This document shows, piece after piece, positions 46,793 to 60,513 of a stretch of 64,000 nt of DNA. The first letter of the stretch is position 1. Each line of letters opens with the position of its first letter. Below the pieces are notes generated by a model. The model ran no database searches. It was given only the letters and a program-made list of their open reading frames with translations, and had not been told where the DNA came from. The position numbers and the translations under genes are program-made. The DNA comes from Paraspadella gotoi (Eukaryota; Chaetognatha). The stretch is from contig CM119263.1 of the NCBI GenBank assembly GCA_051294375.1, positions 23,384,403-23,448,402 of the forward strand, given 5' to 3'.

Positions 46793-47705
46793 TCTACGTA
46801 TATATACCACCGGCGGCTTTTTTCTTTTCTCTCTCGTTTCGAGATAGAGAAACATCATATCCCCATATTCATCACTAACGGACACTCACGTGCACGCAAG
46901 GACTCTCTCTCTCTCTCGCACTCAGACTCGCACGTTTTCCAAAAGACGAAAGACGATCTTTCGCAAACGTAAGCATCATTTTTTCTCCTCTTTTCTCTCT
47001 TATTTCCCTGTGTATATCAATTCCTGCGGGACAGAAAAAGGGAAAAAAAGGAAAACGTTTTTTTCTTTTTCTCTCTTTCTAAAAAAAAGTATAAGATCAA
47101 AGCTTGGGACTGACCCGAGTGACCCCGCCAGGGGAGGAGGAGGAGGAGGTGGCGGAGGGGGGGCGGGAAAGATGGAGAAGATGAACTGAAAATGAAAAAG
47201 AAAAAATCCTCCTTTAATCTGCGGACTGGTACTGTGATGGAACCACCTAGGCTTTCTGTGGGCCGTCGAGGGGGGTGTGTGGTGCTGGTTCTCGAAAGAA
47301 AAGCACCCCCTCCGCGGCAACCGGGCCAGCCCCTCTCTGGGGTGCGGCCCCCCGCCCCGACCGCCCCGATATCGAGGGGCGGTGGCCACCCTATCTCTAG
47401 ACAGGCTTTCTTCCGAGGATTTCACGACCGGGTGATCTGGTGAACGAAGAGGGGGCGGTGGGGGAGGGGGGTCGGACGAATAATGACGGTGGGGCCGTAA
47501 GAAGTGAAAGTGGGAAGTCTCCGAATTGTAAGCACGCGGATGCCCTTTTATTTGGTTGAAGATCGAACACAAGGATTGAAATGCAGGAGTTATGTTATGT
47601 TATGTATGTATGTTATTATGTATCGATATGAAAGTTGTCATAGGAAATGCCAGAGCATATTTTGCTAATCGAGCACATCCTTTTCAGTCTATCGCGCTCT
47701 ACATA

Positions 47706-48383
47706 AGAGTGGAGCACTCAAGAAACAAAAAAATTATTTGAAAGACGAAACGCAATGATATTTAGATGATGAGAAGTATGATTAACTATACAAAAAATAT
47801 TTTGCTTCAGATATATCTCGCTATCGGGGGAAACAGAATAGTAAAATATAATTATATTTGTAGTAAATTATCCTTATATAAATAGTATAAATTCTTAAAA
47901 ATAATTTTTTAACAACTTATTAAGATCAGATTCTCATAAAAAGTTGATATGAAAAAACATATTAAAACGATGTTGTATCAAAAATTCTGTTCATCTTCAA
48001 GTTGTTAAAATAAGAAAAAAAGGTGAAAATTCCTGACTTTTTTATTCTCTTCGTGTCAGTAGAAACTTATATATGTTAAAACGTTTTTACGTCATTTTTT
48101 GCTTGTATCTAAACATTAAAATCATATATAACATATTTTATTTAAAGTGTTCTTATTTTTTTACAGCGAATCCAAATCCGTCTGTAAAATTAAAAAAATT
48201 ATTTTGAAATTGACCGATTTTATAAGCGATATTACTACATAAATAATGAATTGCTATACATATCTGTATATGCTCTAAAAAAATTTTTTAAACGGGTATT
48301 TAAAATTCCATTAATTATATCGTCCATAGCGGGCAGCAAAAAAAAATAATTTCAATCACTCAATCTTTTCATCACTCCACCCT
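47706..48383. mobile_element. AT-rich TA-flanked insertion with imperfect inverted ends (in unit X)
   Basis: Present in X and (inverted) in Z at 61124-61906, absent from Y, where flanking sequence continues without it (about 51733-51745). Ends: GAGTGGAGCACTCAAGAAAC on the left; the reverse complement of the right end reads GGGTGGAGTGATGAAAAGAT. In Z both ends are next to TA. Interior is AT-rich with no recognisable transposase. Suggests a Tc1/mariner-like MITE; the end sequences are blurred by read noise. Confidence 0.5.
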
Positions 48384-48592
48384 GTCTACATTTCATACGT
48401 TCCGTTCCGCACCGTCTATCAATTCCGTCCTTTTTCTTCACTCTGTCTCCCTCCATCACTTTGTCATAAAGCGGCTCGCATAGAAAAATCTCGATCTCAG
48501 ATTTTGTTTGTGAGATCATCATTCGCACTCTTTTTTTCCCCGCTGTGTCTTCTAATTTTCTTTTTCCGTTCTCAACCTACGCCTCTCTCAGT

Positions 48593-48593
<1 letters not shown>

Positions 48594-48626
<33 letters not shown>

Positions 48627-48641
48627 TCTCCTCTCTCTCCT

Positions 48642-48689
<48 letters not shown>

Positions 48690-48720
48690 CCTCTTCTCTC
48701 TCTCTCTTCTCTCTCTTCTC
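48594..48720. repeat. (CT)n microsatellite
   Basis: CT-rich tract in unit X; counterparts lie at 51930-52050 (Y) and about 59390-59530 (Z, as GA). Confidence 0.9.
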
Positions 48721-51488
48721 CCTTTGAACTTTCCTTATACTTGTTATTCCCCTTACCCCCTTTTCCTATTCACCCCCTCCAAAGATCTCACCCCCTTCTT
48801 TCCACCCTCCCCCCCCAGGTCCCCCCCCCCTTTCTTTAGCCTCGGGACTCGAAAAGGAGAAGAGAAACTCAATCGCAGTTAAAATTTTCTCGTTCGGATT
48901 TCCAAAAATGGTGGAAGAGATCTATATCCGCCGCCCAGAGTCTCGTGTCACTCCGGCTTTCCCTTTTTTTTTTCCCGTTATATTTCGCGGAAACATACGT
49001 TCGTCCCTTTCGCGATATTCGCGATTCCCTTCGTTCGTCATTTTCTTTTTTTGTTCCATTTTTCCTCAAGTTGTTTAAAGTTTAATGATTATTTGTTAAA
49101 GATTCGCTTTTCTTTACAAAGCTCTTGTTTATTTGTTCTCTTTTCAGAGTTTTTAACTTTTTGTATGTGGGAGTATTTAACTTTCTTAAGCTCATTTACT
49201 TTTGTGTGTTAGACTCTCTTTGACTTCCTCTTACCTCTTTAATTTTTTAGTTTATTTATTAGTTATATATAACCTAGCTATTAATTATTATTTGTTAATT
49301 TTTCTTTCTTCATTTCTTTCTTCATCTCTCTTTGTCTGTTTGTCGCGATTCACAAGGACTCGATCTTCTTCCAGAATTAATCGCAAAAAAGCAGGATCAA
49401 GAAAGAAAGAGAAAGAAAAAAGAATAAAAAGCAAATAGAGAAAAGAAGAAAAGAATAGGAAGAGAAACGAAAATATAAAAAAAAGAAAAACAAAGATAAA
49501 TAAAGAGAAAAAAAGAAAGAGAAAAGAAAAAACAAAGAAAAAAACAAGAAAAAGTTACGAGAAATAGCCTAGACAAAAAAAAGAAAGAAAAGAAGAAGAA
49601 AGATAGAAAGGAAAGAAGACAGAAAAAAGAGCAGAAGAAAAGAAGCAAGAAGGAAGAAGAAGAGGAAAGAAGGAGATTAAATGTTATCGACTACCAACAA
49701 CAATGACTATCGACACTCGAGAGTTAAAAGCTAGAAGTCACCGTATGGAAAATATGTTTAATCAATACTTTGACGGTCGATGCTTGGTAAACACCACTCC
49801 GCTTCATAACTTCTTTAGTCATATGATGATGGAAGACTTGCAAAAACTAGTAGTCGAAACATGTCCGTTTGTTAATAATAAATCCGTTGTTGTTCTCAAA
49901 CTATAAACTTTGTTTTCTCTCTAATCTAAAATCGTAAAACGAAAAGAAAGTCTTAACACATGTCTAGCAATAGTATAGTACAAAACAAAAGGATAAAAAT
50001 ACAATACCTATAGCCAAACCGTTTGAATGCTTAGGTGTTCTCTTCTATCGACTTAGTCACAAGTAACCCAACCCTATCTCACCATTTTTGCGTTACTATG
50101 GTAAAAATTTGTGTATTGATTCGCTGAAAAGCTATATAATAAAGAAGACAAAATCTGGAACCAGCAAAATAAATGGTAAGCCATCTACCGTGAATATTCA
50201 CGAATAATCGGAGAGACAAAAAAAGGAAAGCTGAAAACTAAAATAATAAAAATAAGGCCAGCACAGACACAAAAAAAAAAAAAAAAAGAAAAAGAAAAAC
50301 GAAGCCGAAGCGGAAAAGAGGAAGAAGACGTGAATAAAATCAAGTGCTGGCGGGAAATTGATTATAAAGAAGACGAAAATTCGTCTGTCAGGTTACATAG
50401 AGGAGGAAGAGAAAGAGATGAGAGAAAAGAGAGATGGTCAAAACGCCGAGATTAGAAGGGAAGTATAAGAGACGAGTATTGCTAATGTTAAAACTAGCGA
50501 ACATGCTTATATTAACCCGGACGAAGTGTGACTGATTGAGATGAAGGCATGATTCACGAATATTTCTTTTATCGCCAGACTGATGAGCATGAAGGATGCT
50601 GTTTGCGACAATATGATCGGCAGTTGCGTTGTTATATTTGTTTTTTGTTGGCTGTTCTATCGTAAGTAAACGCAAAATTACAAATTAAAGGTATATATTC
50701 TTAGCAATTATTTTCCAATACAAAAGTATTCCATTGATTGGTTCGAGCGAGAGATAACATGAGTTTGCACGCGTGTACAGTGAGGAAAGTGTCACTTCAT
50801 TTCGGAATAATAATAATTTAAATCAATTTTTTATTTAAAGAAGATCACCGGGATTGAATTCGCCCGGTTTGTAAAATTCACGTGACCTCGGTATATTAGC
50901 GCCCGTCCGCTCTCCAAGTCTTTCAGAAGTCGTCGTTTCTCGTCGGTTTTCTCGTCGTTTTCGTCGTTGCGTTCGTCGTTGTCGTTCGTTTTCATCGTCA
51001 ATTCTGCTTCATATTTTGACGGGAAAGATTTCGGAAGTTTAGAAATTATTAACCGACGAATCGAGACGCTAGAAATTTTACAGGAGAGACGGATTAACTG
51101 ATTATAAAGTGACATTTAATCCCGAATAAAGTACTGACTTAATTCGGTGAGAACGATTCACCTCTGTTCACACACGGAATGCTTTTCAGTGCGCTGTGAG
51201 ATTTTACCGCGAAAAAAAAAGAACTGAATTTGTGATAACTAATTTTGCGACAAAGTATCGGATCGCGTCGATCCGCGGGATGATAACGAACGGATCGCGG
51301 TCGTTTCCCGTCATCCGCAGCAACATCTACCTGATGTCGCTCATCCTTTAAAAAAAGGCATTCATGTCACAAAAAAGAATTCCAAATATGCAAACAAAGA
51401 AATTGAACGAAGAATGGGAGAAGAAGCAGAGAAAAAAAGGTGCGAAATAAAAAAGATGATTGAAATGAAGAAAAGTATCTCTCTCTTT

Positions 51489-51513
51489 NNNNNNNNNNNN
51501 NNNNNNNNNNNNN
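51489..51513. other. Assembly gap, 25 N
   Basis: Exactly 25 N, between unit X and unit Y. Confidence 0.99.
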
Positions 51514-54500
51514 GGGGGACGAATGGACGGTGGGTGGGGCAGAAGTGAAAGTGGGAGTCTCACGAATTGTAAGCCACGCGGATGCCCTTATTTGGTGAAG
51601 ATCGAACCAAGGATTGAAATGCAGGAGTTATGTTATGTTATGTTATGTTATGTTATATTATGTTCGATAGAAAGTGTCATAGAGAATGCCAGAGCTATTT
51701 GCTAATCGAGCACATCTTTTCAGTCTATCGGTCTACAACTCTACATTTCTATACGTCCGTCCGTCCGTCTATCTTTCCGTCTTTTCTTCACTCTGTCTCC
51801 CTCCATCACTTTGTCAATAAGCGGTCGAAGAAAATCTCGATCTCAGATTTTGTTTGAGAATCATTCCACTTTTTTTTCCCCGCTGCTTCTAATTTTCTTT
51901 TTCCGTTCTCACCTACGCCTCTCTCAGTCTTCGTCTCTCTCTCTCGATCTCATCTCTCTCTGCCTCTCTCCTCTCTCGTCTGCTCCTGCTCTCTCCTCTC
52001 TCTCTGGCCTCTCTCTCTCGGCGCGTCTCCTCTCTCTCTCTCTCTCTTCTCGCCTTTGAATTTTTATCCCCTTAACGACCCGCGCGGCGCCTATTCACAC
52101 CGCTGGGCCGCCAAAAGATCTCACCCCCTTCCTTCCACCCATCCCCCCCCCAGGTCCCCCCCCCTTTCCATTAGCCATCGGAGACTCGAAAAGAAGAGAG
52201 AAACTCATCGCAAGTAAAAAATTTCTCGTTCGATTTCCAAAAATGGTGAAGAGAATCTAATCCCGCCGCCAGAGTCTCTGTCACTCCGGCTTCCCTTTTT
52301 TTTTTCCCGTTATTTCGCGAACATACGTTCGTCCCTTTCGCGAATTCGTCGATTCCCTTCGTTCGTCATTTTCTTTTTCTTTGTTCCATTTTTCCTCAAT
52401 TGTTTAAAGTTTAATGAGTTTATTTGTTAAAGATTCGCTTTTCTTAGTACAAATGTTTCTTTGTTTATTTGTTCTCTTTTCAGAGTTTTTAACTTTTTGT
52501 ATGTGGGAGTATTTAACTTTCTTAGCTCATTTACTTTTGTGTTTAGACTCTCTTTGACTTCCTCTTACTCTTCTTAATTTTTTATGTGTTTATTTTATTA
52601 GTTTATATATGAACCTAGCTATTTAATTATTATTTGTTAATTTTTCTTTCTTCATTTCTTTCTTCATCTCTCTTGTCTTGTTTGTCGCGATTCAAGACTC
52701 GATCTTCTTCCAGAATTTAATCCCAAAAAGGGAAGGAAAGTCAGATTTCGAAGAAGAAGAAGAAGAAGAAGAAGAAGAAGAAGAAGAAGAAGAAGAAGAA
52801 GAAGAAGAAGAAGAAGAAGAAGAAGAAGAAGAAGAAGAGAAAGGAGATTAAATTATCGCTACCAACAACAATGACATCGACACTCGAGAGTTAAAAGCTA
52901 GAGTCACCGCTAGGAAAATATTTAATCAATACTTTGACGGTCGATGCTTGGTAAACACCACATCCGCTTCATAACTTTTTAGTCATAGATGATGAAGACT
53001 GAAAAAACTAGAGTCGAAACATGTCCGTTTTTTTGGGAATAAAAATCCGTTGTTTGTAAACTTATAAACTTTGTTTTCTCTCTATCTAAAAACGTAACGA
53101 AAAGAAAGTCTTAACACAATGTCTAGTCAATAGTCATAGATACAAAACAAAAGGAAAAAAACCCTAATTACATAGCAAACCTTGTAATGCTAGGTTTTTT
53201 CTACTTTCTACAATTACATATTTGGTTACTATAAAATTTTGTATTGATTTCGCTGAAAAGCTTATAATAAACGACAAAAATGTAACCAGCAAAATAAATG
53301 TAAGCCATCTCCGGTGAAATATCACCGAAATCGGGAGACAAAAAGAAAGGCGAAAATAAAATAAAAAATAAGGCAGAACAAAAAAAAAAAAAAAGACAAG
53401 AAAAAACGACAGCCGAAGCGTAAAAGAGCGAAAGAAGACGTTGAAATAAATCAAGTCGGGGAAATTGATAAAAGAGAGACGAAAATTCCGTCGCTCGTCT
53501 GAGAGAGGAAATAAGGATAAAAAGGAGAGAGAGAGCGCAGAGATGAGAGCGAGCAGATGAGAGAGAGATGAACAGCAGTGAGAGAGAGAGAGGAGAAGAG
53601 AGAGAGAGATGGATTTGGAATGATCGGCGTTGCGTTGTTATTGTTGTTGTTGTTATCGTCCGTAAACGCTAACATTACTTCGTAATATCGCAATTACAAT
53701 AAAATTAAGGTTTATTCTTAGTTTGGTTTCGAAATACACAATTTTCCCGTGAGTCGGAGAGAAAGGTGTTCACCGAGGTGAATAGTAATAATAAAGATAT
53801 TTTATAATTTAAAGAATCACCGGGATTTGAATTCGCCCGGTTGTTAAAATTCACGTGACCTCGTATATTAGCGCCCGTCGTTAATTAGAAGTCTCTTTCA
53901 CATCGTCGTCGTTGTCGTCGTCGTTTTCGTCGTCGTTTTCGTCGTCGTTTTCGTCGTCGTCGTTTTCGTCGTCGTCGTTTTCATCGTCAATTCCTGTCAT
54001 ATTTTGACGGGAAAGATTTCGGAAGTTTAGAAATTACTAACCGACGAATCGAGACGCTAGAAATTTTACGGAGAGACGGATTAACTGATTAAAAGTGAAC
54101 ATTTAATCCCGAATAAAGTACGACTTAATTCGGTGAAGAACGATTCACTCTCTTTCACGCACGGAATGCTTTTCAGTGCGCTGACGATTTTACCGCGAAA
54201 AAAAAACTGAATTTGTGAAACTAATTTGGACAAATATCGATCGGTCGATCGACGGGATGACTAACGAACGGATCGGTCGTTCCCGTCATCCGCAGCAACA
54301 TCTACCTGTCGCTCATCCTTAAAAAAAAGGCATTCATCGTCACAAAAAAGAATCCAAATATGCAAACAAAGAAATTGAACCGAAGAATGGGAGAAGAAGC
54401 AGAGAAAAAAGGGCGAAATAAAAAAGATGATGAAATGAAGAAAAGAAAAAGAGAAACGGAGAGATGGAATGGGAGATGGAAAAAGCATTTGGCGATTTGG

Positions 54501-55331
54501 GGGCCAAAATGAAATTCGATATATCAAGGTAAAATATCAATGGAATGGGAAAAGGAAGAGGAGGAGCGGGGTGAGAGAGAAGGAGGAGGAGAAGTGCGAA
54601 GGGAATAAATGGGAAGAGGAAGAGGAGGATGAAAAGATGGAATGGGTGAGGTAGATATATCGAGGTGGGATCAGTGGCAGGTTCGAGAAAAAAAAATACC
54701 ACCATCGATGAAAGTGGAGACTGATCGTAGGGGGTACCGAGAAATAAGAAGGGGGAGGGAGGTGAACGGGGAGGTGAGGTGGTGATACGGGGTGAGTAAG
54801 GTCACCGACGAAAACCCAAATCTTGGCGCCTCAAAATCACCCAGAACATTAGTCTTTTTTTTTTCTTCTTTTCACCCAAAAAAGACGCGAGGAATGAAAA
54901 ATCAGGTGGCGATGAATCGAATTGAGCAATCTTCGAAAAAAAAAACCCGTTCATCTGTTTATTTCATAATATATTTATATTTACGGTTAGAAACGAATTA
55001 CATCCGGGGAAAAAACGAAATTTCGTCAACAATTCGAAGAAATTCTGACGCGAAGATGGAAAACATTTTACAATCATAAATCAGGGCGAAATGAAATTTG
55101 CTTTAAGACTCACAAAGTAAATAAAAAGAAGAGCAAAGGAAAGATAACCCAAAATAGCACATCTCTCTTTCTCTCTTTCTCTCTCTCTCTCTCTCTCCAT
55201 TTTCTTTTTTCCTCTCGCCGTCCGTGGAACCGGGCGTTTGTTCATTTCCCAAATTTTCATTTCCAAGGGCGACCCAAAGTGAAATTGATCTCTCTGTTTT
55301 GAATCTTTCTTTGCAAAGAGAACGGAGAGAG
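51514..55331 (+). repeat. Unit Y of the three-copy block
   Basis: Direct copy of X without the AT-rich insertion, with an expanded (GAA)n tract at 52757-52840. It continues past X's end to 55331 (54440-55331 has no X counterpart). Carries its own set of small indels. Confidence 0.9.
52757..52840. repeat. (GAA)n microsatellite
   Basis: About 28 GAA units in unit Y. Unit X has a loose GA/AAG-rich stretch at the same place and Z a CTT-rich one (58440-58555). Confidence 0.95.
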
Positions 55332-55356
55332 NNNNNNNNNNNNNNNNNNNNNNNNN
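55332..55356. other. Assembly gap, 25 N, in the loop of the fold-back
   Basis: Exactly 25 N. The sequence either side soon becomes inverted copies (55080-55325 against 55630-55880). Confidence 0.99.
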
Positions 55357-55588
55357 TGAGAAAGACGAGAGAGAGAGAGAGTAAAGAGAGAGAGGAGAGA
55401 GAGAGAGAGAGAGAGAAGAGAGAGGAGAGAGATCTTCAAAAATTCGTCTTGAAATTTTTTGCCTTCTTTGTCATTCGGCGATTGAAAAAAGAGAACATAT
55501 GCGAAGAGCAATCTTTCATCTCTCTCTCTCTCCTGCTCTGCCTCTGCTCGTCTCTCTCTCTCTCTCTGCCTCGTGCTCCTCTCGCTCT

Positions 55589-55625
<37 letters not shown>

Positions 55626-58600
55626 TCTCTTTTGCAAAAAGATTAAAACAGTAGAGGATCAAATTTTCAGCACTTTGGGGTCGCCCTTGAAAATGAAAAT
55701 TTGGGAAATGAAAAGCATAAGCCGGGCCGCGGTTTCGCACGGACGGCGAGAGGAAAAAAGAAAATGGAGGAGAGAGAGGAGAGAGAGAAAAGCAGTAGAA
55801 AGAGAGATGTGGGCTTATTTGGGGTTATGCTTTCCTTTGCTGCTTTTTTTATTTACTTTGTGAGTCTTAAAAGCATTTCATTTCGGGCGCTTGATTTATG
55901 ATTGTAAAGATGTTTTTCCCATCTTCGCGGTCATGAATTTCTTCGAATTGTTGACGAAATTTCGTTTTTTCCCCGGATGTAAATTTCGTTTCTTTAGAGC
56001 GCGTAAATATAAATATAGTTATAAATAACGAATGAAGCGGGGTTTTTTTTTCGAAAGATTGGCTCAATTCGATTCCAATCGCCAGCCTGATTTTTTGCAT
56101 TCCTCGCGTCTTTTTTGGGTGAAGAAAGAAGAAAAAAAAGACTAAGTTCTGGGTGATTTTGAGGCCGGCCAAGATTTGGGTTTTCGTTCGGGTACCTTAC
56201 TTACCGCGCGTATCACCACGTCACCTCCCCGGTTCACGTCCCTCCCCTTCTTATTTCTCGGTACCCGCCTACGATTCAGTCTCCGCTTATCTCATCGTAT
56301 GCGTGGTATTTTTTTTTCTCGAACCTGCCACATGCTCCCACCTGTGCGATATATCTACCTGCACGCCGCATTCCATCTTTTTCGATCCTCCTCTTCCTCT
56401 TCCCATTTATTGCCTTGTCGCACTTCTCGGCTCTCCTTCTCTCTCAACCCCGCTCCTGCCTCTTCCTTTTGCCGTTTCGATTATATTTTACGCTTGATAT
56501 ATCGAATTTCATTTTGGCCCCAAGATCGCCCGAAATGGCTTTTTTTCAGTCTCCCATTCTATCCCGCGTGTCTCTTTTCTTTTCTTCCATTTCATCATGC
56601 TTTTTTATTTCCGCCCTTTTTTCTCTGTCGTTCTTCTCCCCATTCTTCGGTTTCAATTGCTTTGTTTGGCATATTTAGGATTTGCTTTTTTGTGACGAGC
56701 GATGAGGATGCCTTCTTTTTAAGGATGAGCGGACAGATAGATGTGTGCTGCGGATGACGGAAACGACCGATCCTTGTTGTTAGTCATCGCGTCGACTTCG
56801 ACCCGTATCGATATTTGTCACAAATTGAGTTCACAAATTCAGTTGTGTTTTTTTCGCGCGGGTAAGAAATCGTCAGCGCACTGAAGGAGAGGCGATTCCG
56901 GGTCGTTGGTGAAGAGGAGTGTAATCCGTTACTTCACGAATTAAGAAGTAAAATTTCGTACTTTGATTCGGGATTAAATGTTCACTTTTTAATGCAGGTT
57001 AATCCGTCTTCTCCCGGTTAAATTCTCCTAGCGCTCTCCGCGATTTTCGTCGAGTTGAGTAATGTTTCTCAAAGGTCTTTCCTTTTTTTTTTACTCTTTT
57101 TTTGTGTGCTAGCTAATTGCGATCTTGATGAATACTACTGACGACGACGACTTGACGATCGAAAACGATTCGATCGAAAAACGTCACGGAACGACGACGA
57201 GTACATAAAATCGCGACATGACGACTGATGTGAAAGAGAGCTTTCTTAGAATTAACGAACGGGCGCTATATATACCGGAGGTTCTACGTGGAATGTTGGT
57301 TGAGACAGACGAGGGCGAGATTGCAAATCCCCGGTGGATTCTTTTAGAGATTATGAAAATACTCTTTATTATTACATTCTACTCGGTGAACACCTTTCTC
57401 TACTCGACTCACGCGGATAATATTGTGTTTGTCGAAACCTAAACTAAGTAATAAACATTTAATTTTATCTTGTAATTGGCGATATTACGATAGAAGTAAT
57501 TAGCGTGTTTACGGCGATAATGCAACAACATACTGAATAACAACGCAACGCCGATCAATGTCGCAAATCCATCTCTCTCTCTCTTCTCCTCTCGTCTCGT
57601 CGTTCACTGCTGCTTCAGTCTCTTCTCTCAGTCTGTCTCGGCTCTCGTTCTCTCTGCGCTCTCTCGTCTCCTTTTATCCTTTTTCCTCTCTCGTCGGCGA
57701 CGAATTTTCGCTCTCTTTTATCAAATTTCCCCGACTTGAGTTTATTTCAACGTCTTTCTTTTCGCTCTTGTTGCGCTTCGGCTTCGGTTTTTTTCTTGTC
57801 TTTTTTTTTTTTTTTGTTGCTCTTATTTTTTTATTTTATTTTGCGCTTTCTTTTTGTTCTCCGCGATTTCGGTGATATTTCACCGGAGATGGGGCTTAAC
57901 ATTTATTTTGCCTGGTTACATTTTTGTCGTTTATTATATAGCTTGTTCAGCGAAATCATATCAAAATTTTATAGTAAAAACCAAATATGTAATGTGTAGA
58001 AAAAGGTAGAAAAAACCTAGGCATTACAGAGGTTTGCTATGTAATGTAGGGGTTTTTTTCCATTTTTTTTTTTTTTGGTTTTGTATCTATGACTATTGAC
58101 TAGACATTGGTGTAAAGACCCTTTCTTTTCGTTACGTTTTTATGATTAAGTAGAGAAAAACAAAGTTTATAAGTTTGAGGCAAGACAGAGGATTTTTTAT
58201 TCCGCGAAAAAAAACGGACATGTTTCGACTCTTAGTGTTTTTTCAGTCTTCATCATGGCTATGACTAAAAAGTTATGAAAGGCGGATGTGGTGTTTTACG
58301 GCAAGCAAGGGCATGGACCGTCAAAGTATTTGATGTAAAGTATGTTTCCTAGCGGTGACTCTAGGTTTTTTGAAGCTCTCGGAGTGTGCGATGTCCTATT
58401 GTGTGTTGGTGAGGCGATAATTTAATGCGTCCTTTCTCGTTGCTTCTATCTTCTTGCTTCTGTCTTCTTCTTCTTCTACTTTCCTTCTTCTTCCTTTCTT
58501 GTTCTTCTTGCTTCTTGCTTCTTCTTCTTCTTCTTCGTTCTTCTTCCTTCTTCTTGCGAAATGCTGACTTTGCGCGTTGCCTTTTTTGGGATTAAATTTC

Positions 58601-59779
58601 TGGAAGAAGATGCCGAGTGCTTGAATCGCGACACAAAGACAAGAGAGATGAAGAGAAGAAATGAAGAAAGAAAAATTAAGCAAAGTAATAATTAAATAGT
58701 AGGTTCATATATATAACTAATAAAGATTAAACGCAGGCATGAAAAAATAAGAAAGAGTAAGAGGAAGTCAAAGAGAGTCCCTTAGAAAGCACAAAAGTAA
58801 ATGAGCTAGATGAAAGGGTTAAAGTACTACTGTTTCGTCCCACATGACAAAAAGTTAAAGAAACTCTGAAAAAAGAGGACAAATAAACAAGAGAAACATT
58901 TTGTAAACTAGAAAGAAAAGGGCGAATCTTTAAACAAATAAACTCATTAAACTTTAAAACAATTGAGGGAAAAAGAACAAAGAAAAAGAAAATGACGAAC
59001 GAAGGGAATCGACGAAGTTCGCGAAAGGGAACGAAGAAACGTGATGTTCGGCGAAATAACGGGGAAAAAAGGGAAGCCGGAGTGACAGAGAACTCTGGGC
59101 GGCGGGGATTAGATTTCCTTCACTGCATTTGTTGGAAATCGAACGAGTTAAATTTTTATGCGATTGAGTTTCCTCTCCTATTTTTTCGAGTCCCGAGGGC
59201 TGAAAGAAAGGGGGTGGGGGAACCTGGGGAGGGGCGAGGAGGTGGAAAGAAGGGGGGTGGAGATCGTTTGGAAGGGGGGGTGGAATAGGAAATAGAGGGG
59301 TGAGGGGTGGCGAGGGGGTGGAGGGGGAGAGCGGGTAAGGGATAAATGACAAAAAAGTAAGGAAAGGTTCAAAAGGCAGAGGGGAAGAAGGAGAGAGTAG
59401 AGAGAAGGAGAGACGGGAAGGGAGAGGGAGAGAGAGAAAGAGAGAGGAAGAAGGAAGAGAGGAGGGGGAAGAGAAAGAGAGAGAGAAGAGAGAAGAAGAT
59501 GAGGAGAGAAGGAAGAAGAGAGAGGAGAGGGAGAAAACTTGAGAGAGGGCCGGGTAGGGTTTTTTTTTTTTTTTTTTGTTTTTTTTTGAGAGAACGGAAA
59601 AAAGAAATTAGTAAATACTAAATTTTGATGTTGGTTAAAGTAAAAGCTTAAAGATGTTAAAAAAGGAAAAATACTCAGCAAAGAGATAAGGAATAAGATT
59701 AGTTAGAAGAGCGACGAGCAAGCGGGGAAAAAAGTGGAAGATGATTCTCAAACAAAATAGACCTGAGAATCGAGATTTT

Positions 59780-60478
59780 CTGTTTTTCCCTTTTTCGCGC
59801 CCCCCTCTCACCTCCTCCCTCCTCTTTCTCTTTCCTCCTTTTTTTTTCTTCCCCCAGTTTTCCTTTCTTTTTTTCTTTCCTCCCCTTTTCTGTTTCCTTT
59901 TCTTTCCCTTCCCCCCTTCTTCCCCAGTCACTCCCTACCTTTTCCCCTCTTCTTTTTCTTTTTCCCTTCTTTTTCTTTTTTCTCCTGCTTTTTTTCCCCC
60001 GCTGTGTCTCCCCCTCCCCGCCTTCCTTTCACTCTCCCTTCCCTTTTTCTTTCCTTTTTTTTTGCGTTTTTTTTCTTTGTGTCTCTCTTTTTTTCCCTCC
60101 TTGTCCCCCTATCCCCTTGTTCCGCCCCCCAACTTTTCCCTTTTTTTCCGCCTTTTTTTTCTTTTTTTTTTTGTCTGTTTTCTCCTCTCTTTTTTTTTTC
60201 TTTTTTTTTTCTTTCTCTTCGCCTATCCGTCTTAGCTCTCCACCCTGTTCTCTTTCGCTTTCCTTTTTCTCATCTTTTCGTTTTCATCTTTTTCTGCTTT
60301 TCATTCCTTTTCTTTTTTTCTTTTTTTTCTTCTTTTCGGTTTTTTTTTTTCTTTTTTTTTCTTTTCTTTTTAATTTTTCTTTTTTTTTTCTTTTCTTTTT
60401 TTTTTGATTTTTTTTTTTTTTTTTTTTTTTTTTTCTCCGTCCCTCTTCTTTTGTTTTTTTTTTTTTCCTTTTTTCGTT

Positions 60479-60513
<35 letters not shown>

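Larger units (their letters stand above)
44368..47454. other. No gene recognised; promoter-like site near 46.8 kb
   Basis: CT tract 44926-45013, CGT/GAC triplets 45137-45165 and 45247-45272, AT-rich 45600-46020, GA tracts 46554-46620 and 46694-46792. TACGTATATATACC (46795-46808) follows the second GA tract, and CAAAC/GTAAGC (donor-like, plus strand) lies at about 46969, which would fit a TATA promoter with a short untranslated first exon. No coding sequence follows. 47120-47450 is GC-rich and C/G-run-rich. Confidence 0.4.
47455..51488 (+). repeat. Unit X of a three-copy block
   Basis: Shared landmarks in order: GAATTGTAAGCACGCGGATG, the TTATG array, TTGCTAATCGAGCACATC, a CT tract (48594-48720), TTTCGCGGAAACATACGTTC, CTTTGACGGTCGATGCTTGG, AATTCGCCCGGTTTGTAAAA, GGCATTCATGTCACAAAAAA. 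All recur in Y (direct) and Z (inverted). Carries the AT-rich insertion at 47706-48383. No coding exon identified inside. Confidence 0.9.

Noticed and set aside
49703-57442. Small open frames in units X, Y and Z (49703-49906, 50831-51115, 57218-57442)
   Set aside because: The equivalent positions in the other units are frame-broken and no splice or protein signal is seen. They are chance frames in noisy repeat copies.
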